From Steromphala cineraria (Eukaryota > Mollusca > Gastropoda > Trochida > Trochidae): DNA of 64,000 nt. The notes under the pieces are model-generated. The model saw nothing but the letters and a program-made list of their open reading frames with translations. It was not told the DNA's origin and searched no databases. Position numbers and translations under genes: made by a program. The stretch is taken from contig OU744736.1 in assembly GCA_916613615.1 (NCBI GenBank), forward strand, positions 55,123,600 to 55,187,599, read 5' to 3'. Shown here piece by piece: positions 48,950 to 60,999 of this stretch (positions within the stretch are counted from its first letter, which is position 1; every line of letters begins with the position of its first letter).

Positions 48950-50013
48950 CTGACAAATACTATTTTGTATACAGTTTGAAATAAATGTGGAATGAACTTT
49001 TGCCTATCTCAATAAATCATTCACACAAAAATGATGTTTTGTTCTCTTCGGATATCTACTCCTTTATGTTCTCGATGGTACATTATATAACGATGAGGTT
49101 CATCTAAGAACATAACAAATAGTAATGTTAATGAAACACAAATTAGATTTGCTTTACATTGACAATTTCTTGGTCAAATGTTTGGATATAAGTAGTCAAT
49201 TAGGAAGGTGTTGAAAATAGTCATTATACATTCTGTAAATCTATTCTTTGACATAACCTTAGCCCTTATTTGTTAAACAGAGGAAGGCTTGTTCCACAGT
49301 GGCGCGGTAGAGTTATTGATATTCGTTAATAGTCTGATTGTTAAATCGTCATGTGGAACTTTATTTCTTAACGTGGAGCTGGGCATCTTGGCAACTAATG
49401 TAACTTATGCAAGGCTTGACAATTTTAGATGTTCAGACAAGAATCATCTCTATAAAGCTACGTTTACATGGCACCAGATTGCCTACGGGGGTAAAATATC
49501 CCTGGGAACTAATTTAACCCTAGGGGCAAGGGGAAAATCAATTTGCGTGTACATGGGTTTTAAGCAAACGAGGTACATAGCATCATTACCATCTATCTGA
49601 CCATGAACAGGTCATACTTTTCTCGGTGATACATCGAAGAAACAGGTTGCAAGGTTAACCTTCTGGTTTAATTATACCTTCACATCATTCAGAAATAAGT
49701 TGTGGGGTTAAGAAATGTGTAGTTACTGGCGAGGCGTTAGAGCAGCCGTATTCAATGATGCCTGACCGTTGCTAATCAATGTTTGATACGTTAGTCCGCT
49801 GTCAGTTGCACTGTTAATGGAGTTTGTTGTGTAATCTATACACATAAATCTCCTTCTTTTAAAGCCTAAGATTTCAGTATTTGTACGAGTCATAATTCAT
49901 AATTACTATACATAGAGTTTTAGCCAATATATGGCAAATCCTCTGTGATCATTATTTGTTCCATTGTAATGCAGTCTAGTTGTGAGATTGTGATTACAGA
50001 ATAGACTAACATA

Positions 50014-51654
50014 CACTCATGGCAAAAATTGTTGTCACCCCCTAATATTTAATTAAATTGGAGTTTATATCACATTGTATGCATGGCAATGTTGGTTTTC
50101 CATGGAAATGTCATTACAGGCATGTAGTTACATTAACTCACACTTTACAATGAACAGTGTCAGCGGTTTCATGTAGACCACGTGCATTTCATTGAAATGA
50201 TGGAAATTTGTCTCCTTAGGTTTGTCATTTCCATCGATTACTATAGACCTCTTTCATAAGATACAGCTTCACGACTATAGTTTCTGAAAAGCATAGACCA
50301 TGCCTGGTCCCACTCCACCAGGAATCAGACATGAAATCATTGGCATGAGTCGTGGTGGCGCTTCGAATCGTGTCATTGCTGCAGCATGTAACGTCAGTGT
50401 TAGAACTGTTCAAAGGATTAAAAGACTGCACGCCATACAGGGAAATGTTGTTCCGAATAAGTATTCAGGCCGTCCCAAGAAAACTACGGTTCGTCAGGAT
50501 AGAATTCTTCTTCGTTTGACCCGACGTCATAGACGTCTTTCGTCTTTGACTCTTGCACAGAGATGGGGGGCTCATATTAATATGCCCATTTGTCGGAGAA
50601 CTGTAGTGAACAGGTTGCTCCAGCATGGATATAAGGCAAGAAGACCTGCCATCAAACCATTCTGGACACTGGCCAACCGCAGGGCACGGCTTGCTTGGGC
50701 GCAGCAGCACCGCAGAATCCAACTTGGACATTGGCGTCACGTCATATTTACTGACGAGTTTCGTTTCCTACTGCATAAGGTGGACAGGAGAATGAGAGTG
50801 CGACGTTTACGTGGGGAAAGGCTCAATGACGACTGTCTGCAGCATCAGGTTGCCCACGGTGGCGGTTCTGTACACGTATGGGCAGGAATACACCATAACG
50901 GTAAAACGGATCTTGTCGTCCTTCAAGGAAACGTCAACCAGAGGTCGTACAGACGTCTTCTTGAAACCGTTTGCCTCCCACATGCAAGAAGAGTGTATGG
51001 CAACAACTTCCTGTTGCAGGACGATAATGCACCAGCCCATCGTGCACGTACAGTGAACGCTTTCATTCAGGCACAAGGAGTAACAAGATTGCCCTGGCCT
51101 TCAAAAAGTCCGGATATGGATCCGATAGAACATGCTTGGGATCAGCTTGACCGTGCACTAAGAAGACTGGACCCTGCTCCTGCAAATTTACAGCAATTGC
51201 GGGCTGCTCTTGTGAATGAATGGAACAATTTGGCTGTTGCAAACATCAACACACTGATAGACAGTATGCCTGCCCGAATTATCGCCCTTGAAAATTCCAG
51301 AGGCGGTGCTACCCGATATTAGGCTTGTAAATATACTCTTACATGACTGCAGAATGAAATAAAACCGACAATTGAACTTGAAAATGTAATTTGTTTTATT
51401 GATACCCATCCAATTGATACTATATGGATACTGTAAAAAATTGCCCTTTTTCACAGGGACCATACATATCCTAGTAGAATTTCTTAAATTGGCCAGCACA
51501 AGACCAAAATACAAGCTGGTATGTTTTACGAATGTTTTTCCCAATCACACAAATCATTCTGACAGTTATTGCATGTTTGATTATTTCTCAACACTCAGTT
51601 AAACTTGACGTAGCGTTCTCAGTCTGGGGGTGACAACCATTTTTGCCATGAGTG
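50014..51654 (+). mobile_element. Complete Tc1/mariner-type transposon
   Basis: The element is 1641 bp, flanked by TA (50012-50013 and 51655-51656), with inverted ends beginning CACTCATGGCAAAAATTG (about 29 bp, one or two mismatches). The left duplication copy has the empty TA site at 8650. It contains an intact transposase and an AATAAA at 51358-51363. Confidence 0.95.
50300..51322 (+). CDS. Tc1/mariner transposase, intact, DD34E
   Basis: The 340-residue, intronless protein has an N-terminal helix-turn-helix region (about 20-45, SNRVIAAACNVSVRTVQRI), a GRPKK linker (57-61) and a DDE catalytic core. The acidic residues are D152 (VIFTDEF), D242 (LQDDNAPAH) and E277 (DMDPIEHAW), with 34 residues between the last two, as in Tc1-type enzymes. 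It cuts the element at its ends and inserts it at TA. No stop or frameshift is present and the length is normal for the family, so the copy may still be active or recently so. Confidence 0.95.
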   Translation: MPGPTPPGIRHEIIGMSRGGASNRVIAAACNVSVRTVQRIKRLHAIQGNVVPNKYSGRPKKTTVRQDRILLRLTRRHRRLSSLTLAQRWGAHINMPICRRTVVNRLLQHGYKARRPAIKPFWTLANRRARLAWAQQHRRIQLGHWRHVIFTDEFRFLLHKVDRRMRVRRLRGERLNDDCLQHQVAHGGGSVHVWAGIHHNGKTDLVVLQGNVNQRSYRRLLETVCLPHARRVYGNNFLLQDDNAPAHRARTVNAFIQAQGVTRLPWPSKSPDMDPIEHAWDQLDRALRRLDPAPANLQQLRAALVNEWNNLAVANINTLIDSMPARIIALENSRGGATRY

Positions 51655-51660
51655 TAACTA

Positions 51661-52191
51661 AACTCACGAGCAAAAGAAAGTATAACACTCAGTTGTATTT
51701 ATCATATGTAAAATTTTCAAAGTCAGATATCTCGAGTTTTTGACGTCGTTTTCCACAAATGACTTGTTTGGAAAATTAGTCCAAAACATTAAATAAATAA
51801 AAGAATACCTCTACGCGGTTTTTTAAATTTAAAAAAAAAAATTAAAAATTCAATATTAAAATTTCCCTAAATTTATTTTGACAATACACAACTTTTCATC
51901 GACATATAACACATACTCTGTGTGAAAATCAATAAATGTTCATCGTCATGCACACATTTACAACATTTTGAACATGGTAGGGGTCATGTTGGTGTAAATT
52001 TCATTTCTTACCCTAGTCTACTTTAAATGATGACATTTAAGTGAAAATATAAAACAGTCACCAATAAAGCCATTCAAACTACAGCCGAAAGGTGTTATTG
52101 TCTGCTTCCATAATCAAATGCATCTTATTTCTTTAAAATATTGAATTAATGGAAAACAAGTGAGTGTTATACTTTCTTTTGCTCGTTAGTT
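51661..52191. mobile_element. 531-bp MITE with TA target, next to the Tc1 element
   Basis: The inverted ends are 31 bp (51661-51691 and 52161-52191, one mismatch), beginning AACTCACGAGCAAAAG. TA lies on both sides. The empty site is TA at 8654 of the left copy. The outer bases resemble those of the neighbouring transposon (ACTCATGGCAAAA). There is no open reading frame of note. Confidence 0.85.
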
Positions 52192-52818
52192 TAGTTTCTA
52201 ACCAGAGATCGAGGGCTTCAGTACACAGTAGTGAGGTTTTGTCACAGAATAGTTACTTACAATGTAGACTTTGCTTTACATATACAAAAATTGCATTTCA
52301 TACTGAAACAATAGCAACGACCTACTTTTACTACAAACTGAACTGTGCACGTATGACTATTGCAAAAAGTGTAATGAGGTGATGAAGACGTATCTCTGTG
52401 AGCATTGATGTACATGTACAGCTTATAAGACAACATGTGAGAATTAACAAGAGGTGTTTTGTTGATGGCTCTTGTGGACTAGTTTCCCCAAACTCCAGGC
52501 ACTGTTCAGCGTTTCGAAAAGCCCCTACCGTACAGGTTGCTATCTATAGAGGGAGACATTTTACCGATGTACAATTGAGAAACTCTTTTACCTTGTTCCT
52601 CTTCATTCAATCAAAATAAAAGTGGTCATCAGACAAATTTGATATAACTTTTTTTGTACTAAGGGAATGTTTTCACTTTTGAAAATGCGTTAAGCTCTGT
52701 CACTTAAAAGTTGACAGCAGTTGTTTGTTTTGTTATTTCAATAACAACAATTTATTTTCGAAAACGTTCAGTAAGTTTAACTGTATAAAACAGCATACAC
52801 TCTCATTTAAATAGGTTC

Positions 52819-52873
52819 ATATCTCGAATAGAATTATAGACCAAATCCAAATCTATAATTCTATTCGAGATAT
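52819..52873. repeat. Perfect 21-bp hairpin, right copy
   Basis: Arms 52819-52839 and 52853-52873 are exact reverse complements with a 13-bp loop. Confidence 0.8.
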
Positions 52874-53358
52874 CAACAGATTCAATTGAGAGGGTATGAT
52901 AATGTAAGTAACAATATCCAGTACAAACGATATGCTTAATGTTCTGTTTTAGGAGAATTCTCCCGGTAGTCTGTACATCAACAACATCAACGAAAGGCAC
53001 TGCAACAGGAGTAGGGAAAGTTTTCAAGCATGATTGAGTTCATTCTAAACCACTCTATAATGCAAATTTTATTAACTGCATTGTCGTGCACGTCAACGTC
53101 ACATTACGTTTAGACACTACCATGGCCGTCGCAATGCATATTGGGTGGGGAAGAACTTCGAAAAAGAGACATTTTATCTCTTCCTTCCAAAGCCAATCAG
53201 GGATTTCTGTAAATGATAGCAAAACAATTAAATAATTTATTGCCCAAATTTGCATTAATAACACACAAAATGAACAAAAATTGTTTTGGGCGTGTTTGCC
53301 ACAGACTGTTAAATTTCAATTTCTTACCATTGAAAGTATGTGATATTTTGTCCGTAAC

Positions 53359-53610
53359 TTAAAGCAATATATTCGTTGAAAGTTGGCTCATGTGTTTTCC
53401 AGTATAGTCTGCATTAAGGATGTAATATTGATTCCAGTTCGAATGAAGTTTTAACTGGTAGTGATAACGAAAATGATATAGGAAGGTGATGAGCTTCAAT
53501 TTGATCGGTGATCCCAAACGGTGTATTGGGAGTCCATAATAACTCGGAGCTTTACCAGATTTCATCGAGTCACTAGAAGATAACACTTCTTTTGGAGTGA
53601 TAGTTCTATC
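53359..53610 (-). pseudogene. LINE reverse-transcriptase remnant
   Basis: This is the duplicate of 9826-10077 and reads SSDSMKSGKAPSYYGLP, just 3' of C1q-6. Confidence 0.5.
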
Positions 53611-55080
53611 AAGTTGATGTTGTTAATCCTATACTATAGGCAGAAAGAAAAAAAAATTTAACATATTAAAAAAGAAAAGAAAAAGTAGCTGATCATGCAT
53701 TGACTTTATTTGGAAATGGCTTCAAACAACCATTCCGTGTTGTTCAACCAATCAGCACTCCGCCAAACGATGATCCAGCTTTGACTGTTGATTTGGTCAA
53801 TAGCTTTACATACACAGTGTCCCCGACTGTTAGCGGTACAACATGCAGCCCATGGACCACTCTTACATCAAGAGGAAGAATTCCGGAGTTCACTTGTGCA
53901 GGTCCCACGTAACCACCATACGAAGAGCCCGCACTGACCTGTCTTGCAATAAGCATCACAACGTCTTGATTGGCAGCATTTGCATTTGGTTGAGTTGCGT
54001 GGATCTCCGACACATACACAGTGAACCAAAACTCATAGGTTCCTGTTGTCGGTGCTATGAAAGTGCCTCTGTGTCCATCATATCCATTTCCGTCGTTGAA
54101 AGTCACGCTGTTGAATTTGATTAATGTTGACATTTTGTCGGAGGTTGTTCTTGCTTCAAATGCCACTGAAAAGTCAGTTATTGCATTTTCATAGCTTTCC
54201 TCATCCTACGTCTAACATCGGGCATTGCTAGTTATTTTAAACATTGCTTTGGTGGTCTCAAGCAAGGGTTTTCAAAGTTTGTGAATGATAACCACTTTAT
54301 AGGTGGGTTGTTATTTGTGAAATAATTTAAAGTTGTCATTTAGGAAATGCAGTGTAACAAATTTGGCCCGAATGTTGGCAATATTGAACTATGTACTGAA
54401 GGTAATTAAAACATATATGTGCAAATGCTAACAATACAATATTAAACATTAAGTTAACCTGATATTGACCATCTAAATGCAATATGGATTATGATAAATA
54501 AATCCATATACATTGAATGTTTAGTTTTGAAAAGTGTATAAATACACCGTTTCAAATAATAAGATGTTTTGATTATTGCATCTTTAAGATGTTTCAAAAC
54601 TTATACCTACCAGCTGTTGAAGTTTAAGCATCAAATTCGCGGTAAGGTTTTGAAGATCATCCTAAAAGAATCAGTAATGATAAAAGCTAACAATCTATCG
54701 AAAGTACATTCAACCTGTCTGTGTTGTCGCATTGAGTTAACAGTAGAATGGGGATTCTTGGGAAAAGGTTGTAGCTGTTGCTCATCTTTGTCAAATATCA
54801 GAGGCGTTTTACAATATTATGTTTACTACTTTTTTCACTGAGAAGGTGACCAACATTCATTAAGCCATCCCTATTAGTGTGTATTTATCATCTCAAAAGT
54901 GATTCTGCATGTAAGCGGGTGGTTGAAAAAATAAAAGCGGGAAATAAATAAAAGTGTTGTGTATTTGTAAATATTATGGTCTTGTCATGATAAGGACAAT
55001 TTAAGGTGAATAGCCAAAAAGGAAAAGTGAATTCCTTTTTGAGATAATTAAGAAATTTTAATGGATATATCATAATCTGT

Positions 55081-55798
55081 TTTATTACACGCCTGTGTAA
55101 GATACCACAGTGTAATATTTAAACGGCAATATTAAACTAGTGTAATATCACAATGCAAGTATGACGTCACGGAAGTGAGCTGTTTTGACGTCACAATGTA
55201 AGTGCTTCGTCACAATGGGTGCAGAGTCGCGGAACTGTTAGTTCAGCACCTTTTCGGCAAGTTTGCGTGATTTTTAGGGCAAGTTATAAGCAGAATACTT
55301 AACTCCCTTTCATTTAATACTATTTTTATTAAACTCGTGAATGATTATGTATCAAACTCGCTTTCGCTCGTTTTATACAAAATCATTAACTCGTTTAATA
55401 AAAATAGTATTAAATGGAAGGTCGTTTAGTATCCTCTATTTATTACTCGCCCGTGTAAGATACCGCAGTGTAATATTTTTACGACAATATTAAACTAGTG
55501 TTATAACACAATGCAAGGATGACGTCATAAGTGTGTTGTTGTGACGTCACAGTGTAAGCGCGCCGTCACAATGGTTGCTGAGTCGCGAAGATGTAAGTTT
55601 TGGCAACTTATCGGCAATTATGTTTGATTTTTAGGCCAAGTAATAAACAGAATACTAAACTCCCTTCCATTTAATACTTTTTTCATTAAACTTGTGAATG
55701 ATTTGGTATCAAACTCGCTTCCGCTCGTTTTGTACAAAATCATTAACTCGTTTAATAAAAATAGTATTAAATGGAAGGTCGTTTAGTATCCTCTATTT
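55081..55798. mobile_element. Two tandem copies of a ~358-bp foldback-bearing element
   Basis: Units begin at 55081 and 55439 with TTTATTAC.CGCC.GTGTAAG. Each contains two TGACGTCA-type sites and a palindrome (CATTTAATACTATTTTTATT with its complement about 60 bp further). The insertion is absent from the left copy near 11570. Confidence 0.7.
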
Positions 55799-55861
55799 AT
55801 CAGAGCGGTGTGATTCCGAAGAAGGCAACAGACATATGACAAATGAATAACATTTTTATTA

Positions 55862-56410
55862 AACTCATGTCCAAAAGAAACGATACCAAGTCGTCCGAAA
55901 CAAAATTCTTTAACCTGACAGAGTCGAATTAAAGTGTGTCTAACAGGCATATATCTTGTAAAAAAGTATGCACATTTTCATTCTTCAGGAAAAAATACTT
56001 TTGATTTTGTGTCTTTTCAAATGTACATGGAGTGCATAAATCGAAATTTCAAATTATTTTATGAACATAACTTTTGTCATTTCTCTTTAAAATTGATAAA
56101 GTATTGAATTTATGTCAGAAATTTTTGTTGTTGATATAATACACTTTATTTGACACTGCACTAGAACGTTTTAAAACAAGCGAAAGTGTCCAATTTCTCT
56201 CTGCTATCTGGCCTAGTTAAGGAGATTCCAGATCGATGATTTTTTCAAATGCATGTTTCTCGCAAACATGAAAAGGTAATGTTTCAATATTTTGCATAGA
56301 CGTAAGTTGACTACTGAAGAAATTATATTACTATGTTTTAGTCTTATTAATCTGCTGTGGATTGAGTTATTTTGGGATTTGTATGGTATCATTTCTTTTG
56401 GACATGAGTT
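55862..56410. mobile_element. 549-bp MITE with TA flanks
   Basis: Inverted ends of 27 bp begin AACTCATGTCCAAAAGAAAC, with one mismatch at the right. TA lies on both sides. The insertion is absent from the left copy (near 11618). The ends resemble those of 51661-52191. Confidence 0.75.
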
Positions 56411-57174
56411 TATTTTATGTAGGGAGGTTAATCAGAGTTGAAGGGAGATTAGAAACAAAGTAACGATATGGTCGGCCTATCAGACAGTTTTTAAATGTAT
56501 TTTGTCACGTGCACAAGCACCAAGGTCACATGATTATGGCTTATTTGTTCTTGTTTCCCAAAATGAACGAATGTTGCCTAATTCTAAAAAATTACATAAA
56601 GATTAAGCTTTCAACTATTTCAATGCAAATGTAAATGATAACATCCATAATAAATTCTTTGGGGTGTTTCATTTTAATAGTGTAAAATTAATTTTACCGT
56701 TAATTTATATCTTACTGTGTTTTCCTTGTCTTCTTGAGAGTCTAACTTGGACAGAATACTGGCTAGAACAGCGGCCTGCTTCTGTTCTGATACCCGAGTG
56801 TGACTCTCAAGATCTGAGATCTTCTGTTCCAGTTGATGAATGTAATCTGTAGTATTGTCAGCATCAATAAAGGTGAAAGCAAGAAGTGAAACAAACAATA
56901 TTAACGAAGCAGATGCCATTGCTACTTAACGTTTGATATTCAAAAGCACTGTTACTGTAATCTGCAGGCCATGTGACACCTAACACATGTCAGACCACAG
57001 TCTTTATCTAATGTCCTACTTTATTTCAGATAGAATAAATGACCACGCTTTTAAATTCATATTTTTGTATTATATGTCGGACTAAGCTAATAAGGATATT
57101 TTTAGGAAGCACGATCTCACGGTTTAAACAGGAGGTGTATATAAGAAATAAAGTTCGCTCTACCCCAATGTGTT

Positions 57175-57290
57175 TTGTAATAAAGTATAGTTTTGCCTTG
57201 AACTATTATAGTTAAAGAACGAGGACGGTAGTCCGAGTGCTTTAACGTTGTAATAGTTCAGGGCAAAACAAGGAGCTACTGATGTTAGCT
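57175..57290. repeat. Diverged foldback related to 30135-30289
   Basis: The left arm is GTTTTGCCTTGAACTATTAT and the right arm is TAATAGTTCAGGGCAAAAC. The outer arms are decayed. Confidence 0.65.
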
Positions 57291-58409
57291 TGTCATCATG
57301 AAGACAGAAGCCTTAACTGTTTTTAACCAATATCGTTCTCAGAGTCATGTGGCCTTGAAAACCAATGTGACTAAAATGACTGCATATCTTTGTAATGTCA
57401 AGATACTCAAACGTATCAAATGTTAAGCTTCCAGGAGACGTTATTCGTAATAATGCATGGCCTTGAAATGCCCGGAATTTCGTTATTGACTTTTTACACT
57501 CATTGTGAATATTTAAAAGAAGCAAAACAATATGTTATGTTATGTCACCAGTCGATAAACATCTACCTTTTGGTTAGAACCACATAGTCTATAATATTTT
57601 GAGTTATAATGATAAGATAAAGTGTTTGATTTTTGACATCATTGTAATTTTGAACTGTATGTAAATTCTGCCAAAAAACAAATGTCTTTGTTTTTCATTC
57701 GCAGTTTTATTGCGCTGCATCATGTTCGATGTTTTGTAGCAAGAAATATCGCACACGGTTAATTGATAACTCTTTATTCTGATGTTTAGATGGGAAGGTG
57801 CACAGTTCATAGTTCAAAAGTGCCAGTCCCTAGAAGACAATAAACTTTGTCCTCATAAAATATTCTAAATTTCTATCATTCAACAAACCATTGTCTCATT
57901 TGATGAATGTGGGTTTCTAAAAGAGAAACTCAGAACTCATTGAAACAATTTGCATTGGACTTTCATTTTATTTTATGTGCAGTGGTGAATGTTTGAGTGA
58001 TTAACTTAGTTCTCTCATTATCTTATCATTAAATTTCTATGGAAAAGACAATTTGAATTCGATTTCTGACCAGAACTCAGAAACTAAGAGGCTTAGCTCA
58101 TTAAAAATTGGTATATAGATAAATGGTAAACGAAAGTTTGGTTTATAAGAAATTAAGAATACAAATATAATCATATCAGCAAACTGTGTGGTTTAAGGTC
58201 ATAATCGAGGCACATTACGAGAAGCATACACACAACCTATGATTAATGGGCTCTCATTGAACAGTCAGAATTTGTCAAAGTTCGTAAACGTTAAAGCAGA
58301 GCAAGGCAGTTATGTTTTTCCTCGTCAATGACATAAAACGTCTGATAGCGGTAGTAGAAATTATTTGCCGTTTTTCCTGTAGAGCAATTTACATTCAGTT
58401 TATCGTCAT

Positions 58410-59110
58410 AAGCTGCTGCTGCTAACGGTTCCTAATGTCTCTGTCAAGATGGTCCAACAAATGCTATATTGGGTTCATGTCCGGGGAACTGGCAGGTCAT
58501 GGCAAAGCTTAAAAATTGTAACTGTTGAAGAAGAACTTTGTCAGTAGTTCTTTATAAGGCCTGGGATTACTTCCTTGAATATTATTTTCTGTGGTTTGTT
58601 TCGAAGAATGGAAACATTACGTAAATGTCATCAGTGATAATTCACTGCAGTCAGATATTCCTGCAGAATGACAAGTAGAGTCTTCTTATTTCCAATATTC
58701 CATCCGAGTCCTTAGCTTTCCCCCACCAAATTGATGATGCTCTTGGATGAGCACTAGATGCGCACATCTATGTATTAACATTCGTTGTAGGCCATCCTTC
58801 CTAAACAACCTGATTTCTCTACTTGCCAAACATGAACTCGTCTTGCTGAGCAATGTCTTTAATATTGATGTTAAACGCTCAAGAACATTTCTGTTAGTCT
58901 AGAAATGAAACAGGTACAAACACCTTTGTCATTCCACATTTGCGCATTGAAAAATTTATCTGTGCAAATTGAGAGTCTCATGAAGTTCTAGTGTTATTAC
59001 CGAAAAGATTATAAGTTTTAGTCATTCATCGCATCAATAAACATTCAGCTATGACGTCACAAGTCATGGCCCTTGTCAAATATTCTTGTTGAAATTTTAA
59101 GGAAACTGTT
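58410..59110 (+). repeat. Near-identical tract shared with 16290-16990
   Basis: Over roughly 660 bp I count about five differences, against frequent substitutions and indels in the flanks of the same duplication. Confidence 0.65.
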
Positions 59111-59843
59111 GTAATTCTTGTCTTGTTTGTGAGTTCTTTAGACTTTCAAATTCATCAAAAACATGAAGAATGACTTTTATTAAACATATTTTAAGAGAAA
59201 GTTTATTAGACTATATAATGATAACATTGTAATTTTGTGTATTTTCCTAGTTCTAAATAGAATATTATAATCGTGCCCATGGCATACTATGTTTACAACA
59301 GTACTGCCTGAATTTCAGTATTTTCTGTGATCATTCATGGCATTATCGTGTCCTAAACAGAATATAGGATGGGCACTCATATCATTTTGTCCTAGCGTAA
59401 ACTCTCGCGATTAAAATGCTTTCCTTTGCAAAGGAATTACATACTGAGCAACCATATTCATTAGGAGCTCTATTTCAACAAAAACAAAGGATTATTACGA
59501 ACAACAGTGAGATATAACATTAATGTTTTGAAGTGTTTTTTTGTACACTTTACTATCATCTAAATCTCAATCTTTAAAGCAACTTTATTCATGGTGATGA
59601 CAAAACCTTAACATGATGAATAAACTTCATTTATTGAAAAGTCAACATTAAGATAAAAGATTTCATTTTTATTTCTGTTTAACCTACACAACTCAAAGAT
59701 GGCTCTATATCATTATCAACTGTGAAATTATTTACTTATTTGGAGAGTCTTGCGAATAGAATGTGAAAAATAATATTTCTTTTATCATGTGTGCTCTTGA
59801 ATCAGGCTATAGGTCTAAACGCCCGTACATTCGTTTTATCATG

Positions 59844-59850
59844 TATAAAA
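59844..59850 (+). promoter_or_regulatory. TATA box of the C1q-7 cassette
   Basis: TATAAAA lies 115 bp before the start codon at 59965. Confidence 0.5.
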
Positions 59851-59964
59851 CTTGTAAAGGTCAGGAGATTACACACAATAGACTGACATCTGGGCCATCT
59901 GGCAGATATTGCATGACTTGAAGATACCACTCACATTTAATTCGACAATCTGTAACAAGAAGAA

Positions 59965-60506
59965 ATGATATTTACTTTGTTGTCATCGTTCCTTGCCATT
60001 TTGGTTCATACAATTGTTGTTGCTGACAACACAACAGAATACATTCATCAGCTGGAACAGGAAATTTCAGATCTAAAGAGTCACACCCAAGATATGGAAC
60101 AGAAGCATGCCGTCGTTCTAGCCAATATTCTTTCCAAGTTGCAGTCGCAGGAACAGCTTAATCAGGAAAACAAGGTTTGACGGATTATTTTTTCTATAAA
60201 TAAACAAACATTTACAACGATCTAGCAAATTAGGAATTCGTTTCTAATTGTTACCTCACAACCTCACCATGTAATCGCACAAATTAATCTGGAAGGGTCT
60301 GATATAAATGAGCGCGGTTCTAAATATTATGATGTTCATAACAGTGGCCATTTTGCAGTCGACTTCGAAGTTTTTGAGTTAACTGATTCTTCATTTGTCT
60401 GGAATACATTGCTTAAATTGTCATATCATAGAAAGTTTTGCTCTATTTCACATCTGTTAAATGTTGCAGGAAGCACTCCAAAATCTGACAAATTCGAATG
60501 TTACTG
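59965..60506 (+). CDS. C1q-7: 5' cassette (exons 1 and 2) without its own C1q exon
   Basis: Exon 1 (59965-60174) encodes a signal peptide (MIFTLLSSFLAILVHTIVV) and coiled coil (TTEYIHQLEQEISDLKSH). Exon 2 (60470-60506) encodes EALQNLTNSNVT and ends in a good gtaagt donor, phase 1. The paralogous sequence continues to about 60850 but stops short of a C1q exon. The next phase-1 acceptor leading into a C1q domain is 62663, used by C1q-8. Splicing to it would give 678 nt and 225 residues without a stop. The cassette is either an alternative 5' end of C1q-8 or the remains of a gene that lost its last exon. Confidence 0.65.
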
Positions 60507-60999
60507 GTAAGTTTTAGAACATCAGCCTTATATTCATAAAGCAATAACGTGCCTGACATATTAATAAAATAGCTAAATAACGATCATTTGGGCATACATT
60601 TTGAATTCAATTTACGTAACGACACACTTAAACACATTTAAACCTTTCAAAATAAATAATGTATTCAATATGTTACATTTCAATTTAGTACACTTGAATA
60701 ATAAGTGGTTGCACATGTTCTATTCATGAATTTAAAAAAAAAAACCTTTTTCATGAGTTAGATTTATCCTAGTATGTTCGGTATTGTTCCATACAAACCA
60801 TAATTGCATGACAACTTTAAGGAAAATTATCCTCGTAAATGAAATGTCATAAAGCCGTTTCAATGTATTGCTATTACAAGATTGGCATGGTCATTGAATA
60901 CATTCAGAAATAGCATGGTATTTGGGCTTGGACAACATAGTAGCGATCTATTTTTAGTGCAATTAATAGGCTGACAGTGGTTTTCTCTCTGAGGATACC

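Larger units (their letters stand above)
53744..56919 (-). pseudogene. C1q-6: C1q domain-containing gene with a frameshift in exon 2
   Basis: Exons are 56716-56919 (204 nt, MASASLILFVSLLAF..., coiled coil), 54611-54661 (51 nt) and 53744-54165 (422 nt, complete C1q domain ending SSFGGVLIG). Exon 2 has lost one base relative to the 52-nt exon 11092-11143 (GAAGTTTAAG for GAAGTTGTAAG), so the join gives 677 nt, and the C1q exon is read out of frame and soon stops. Exon 3 also lacks 12 nt at its start, which is harmless to the frame. The C1q exon itself is open. Intron 1 holds two insertions (55081-55798 and 55862-56410). An alternative splice or exon 2 skipping could in principle rescue it; without that the gene is dead. 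Confidence 0.7.
40414..60850 (+). repeat. Right copy of the ~20.5-kb segmental duplication
   Basis: The copy begins at 40414 (the window starts inside the left copy) and loses similarity near 60850, just before the point where the left copy has its C1q exon 3. Insertions present only here are about 41270-41409, 46751-47473, 50014-51654, 51661-52191, 55081-55798 and 55862-56410. Confidence 0.9.

Noticed and set aside
50465..51076. Minus- and plus-strand frames inside the Tc1 element
   Set aside because: Out-of-frame shadows of the intact transposase.
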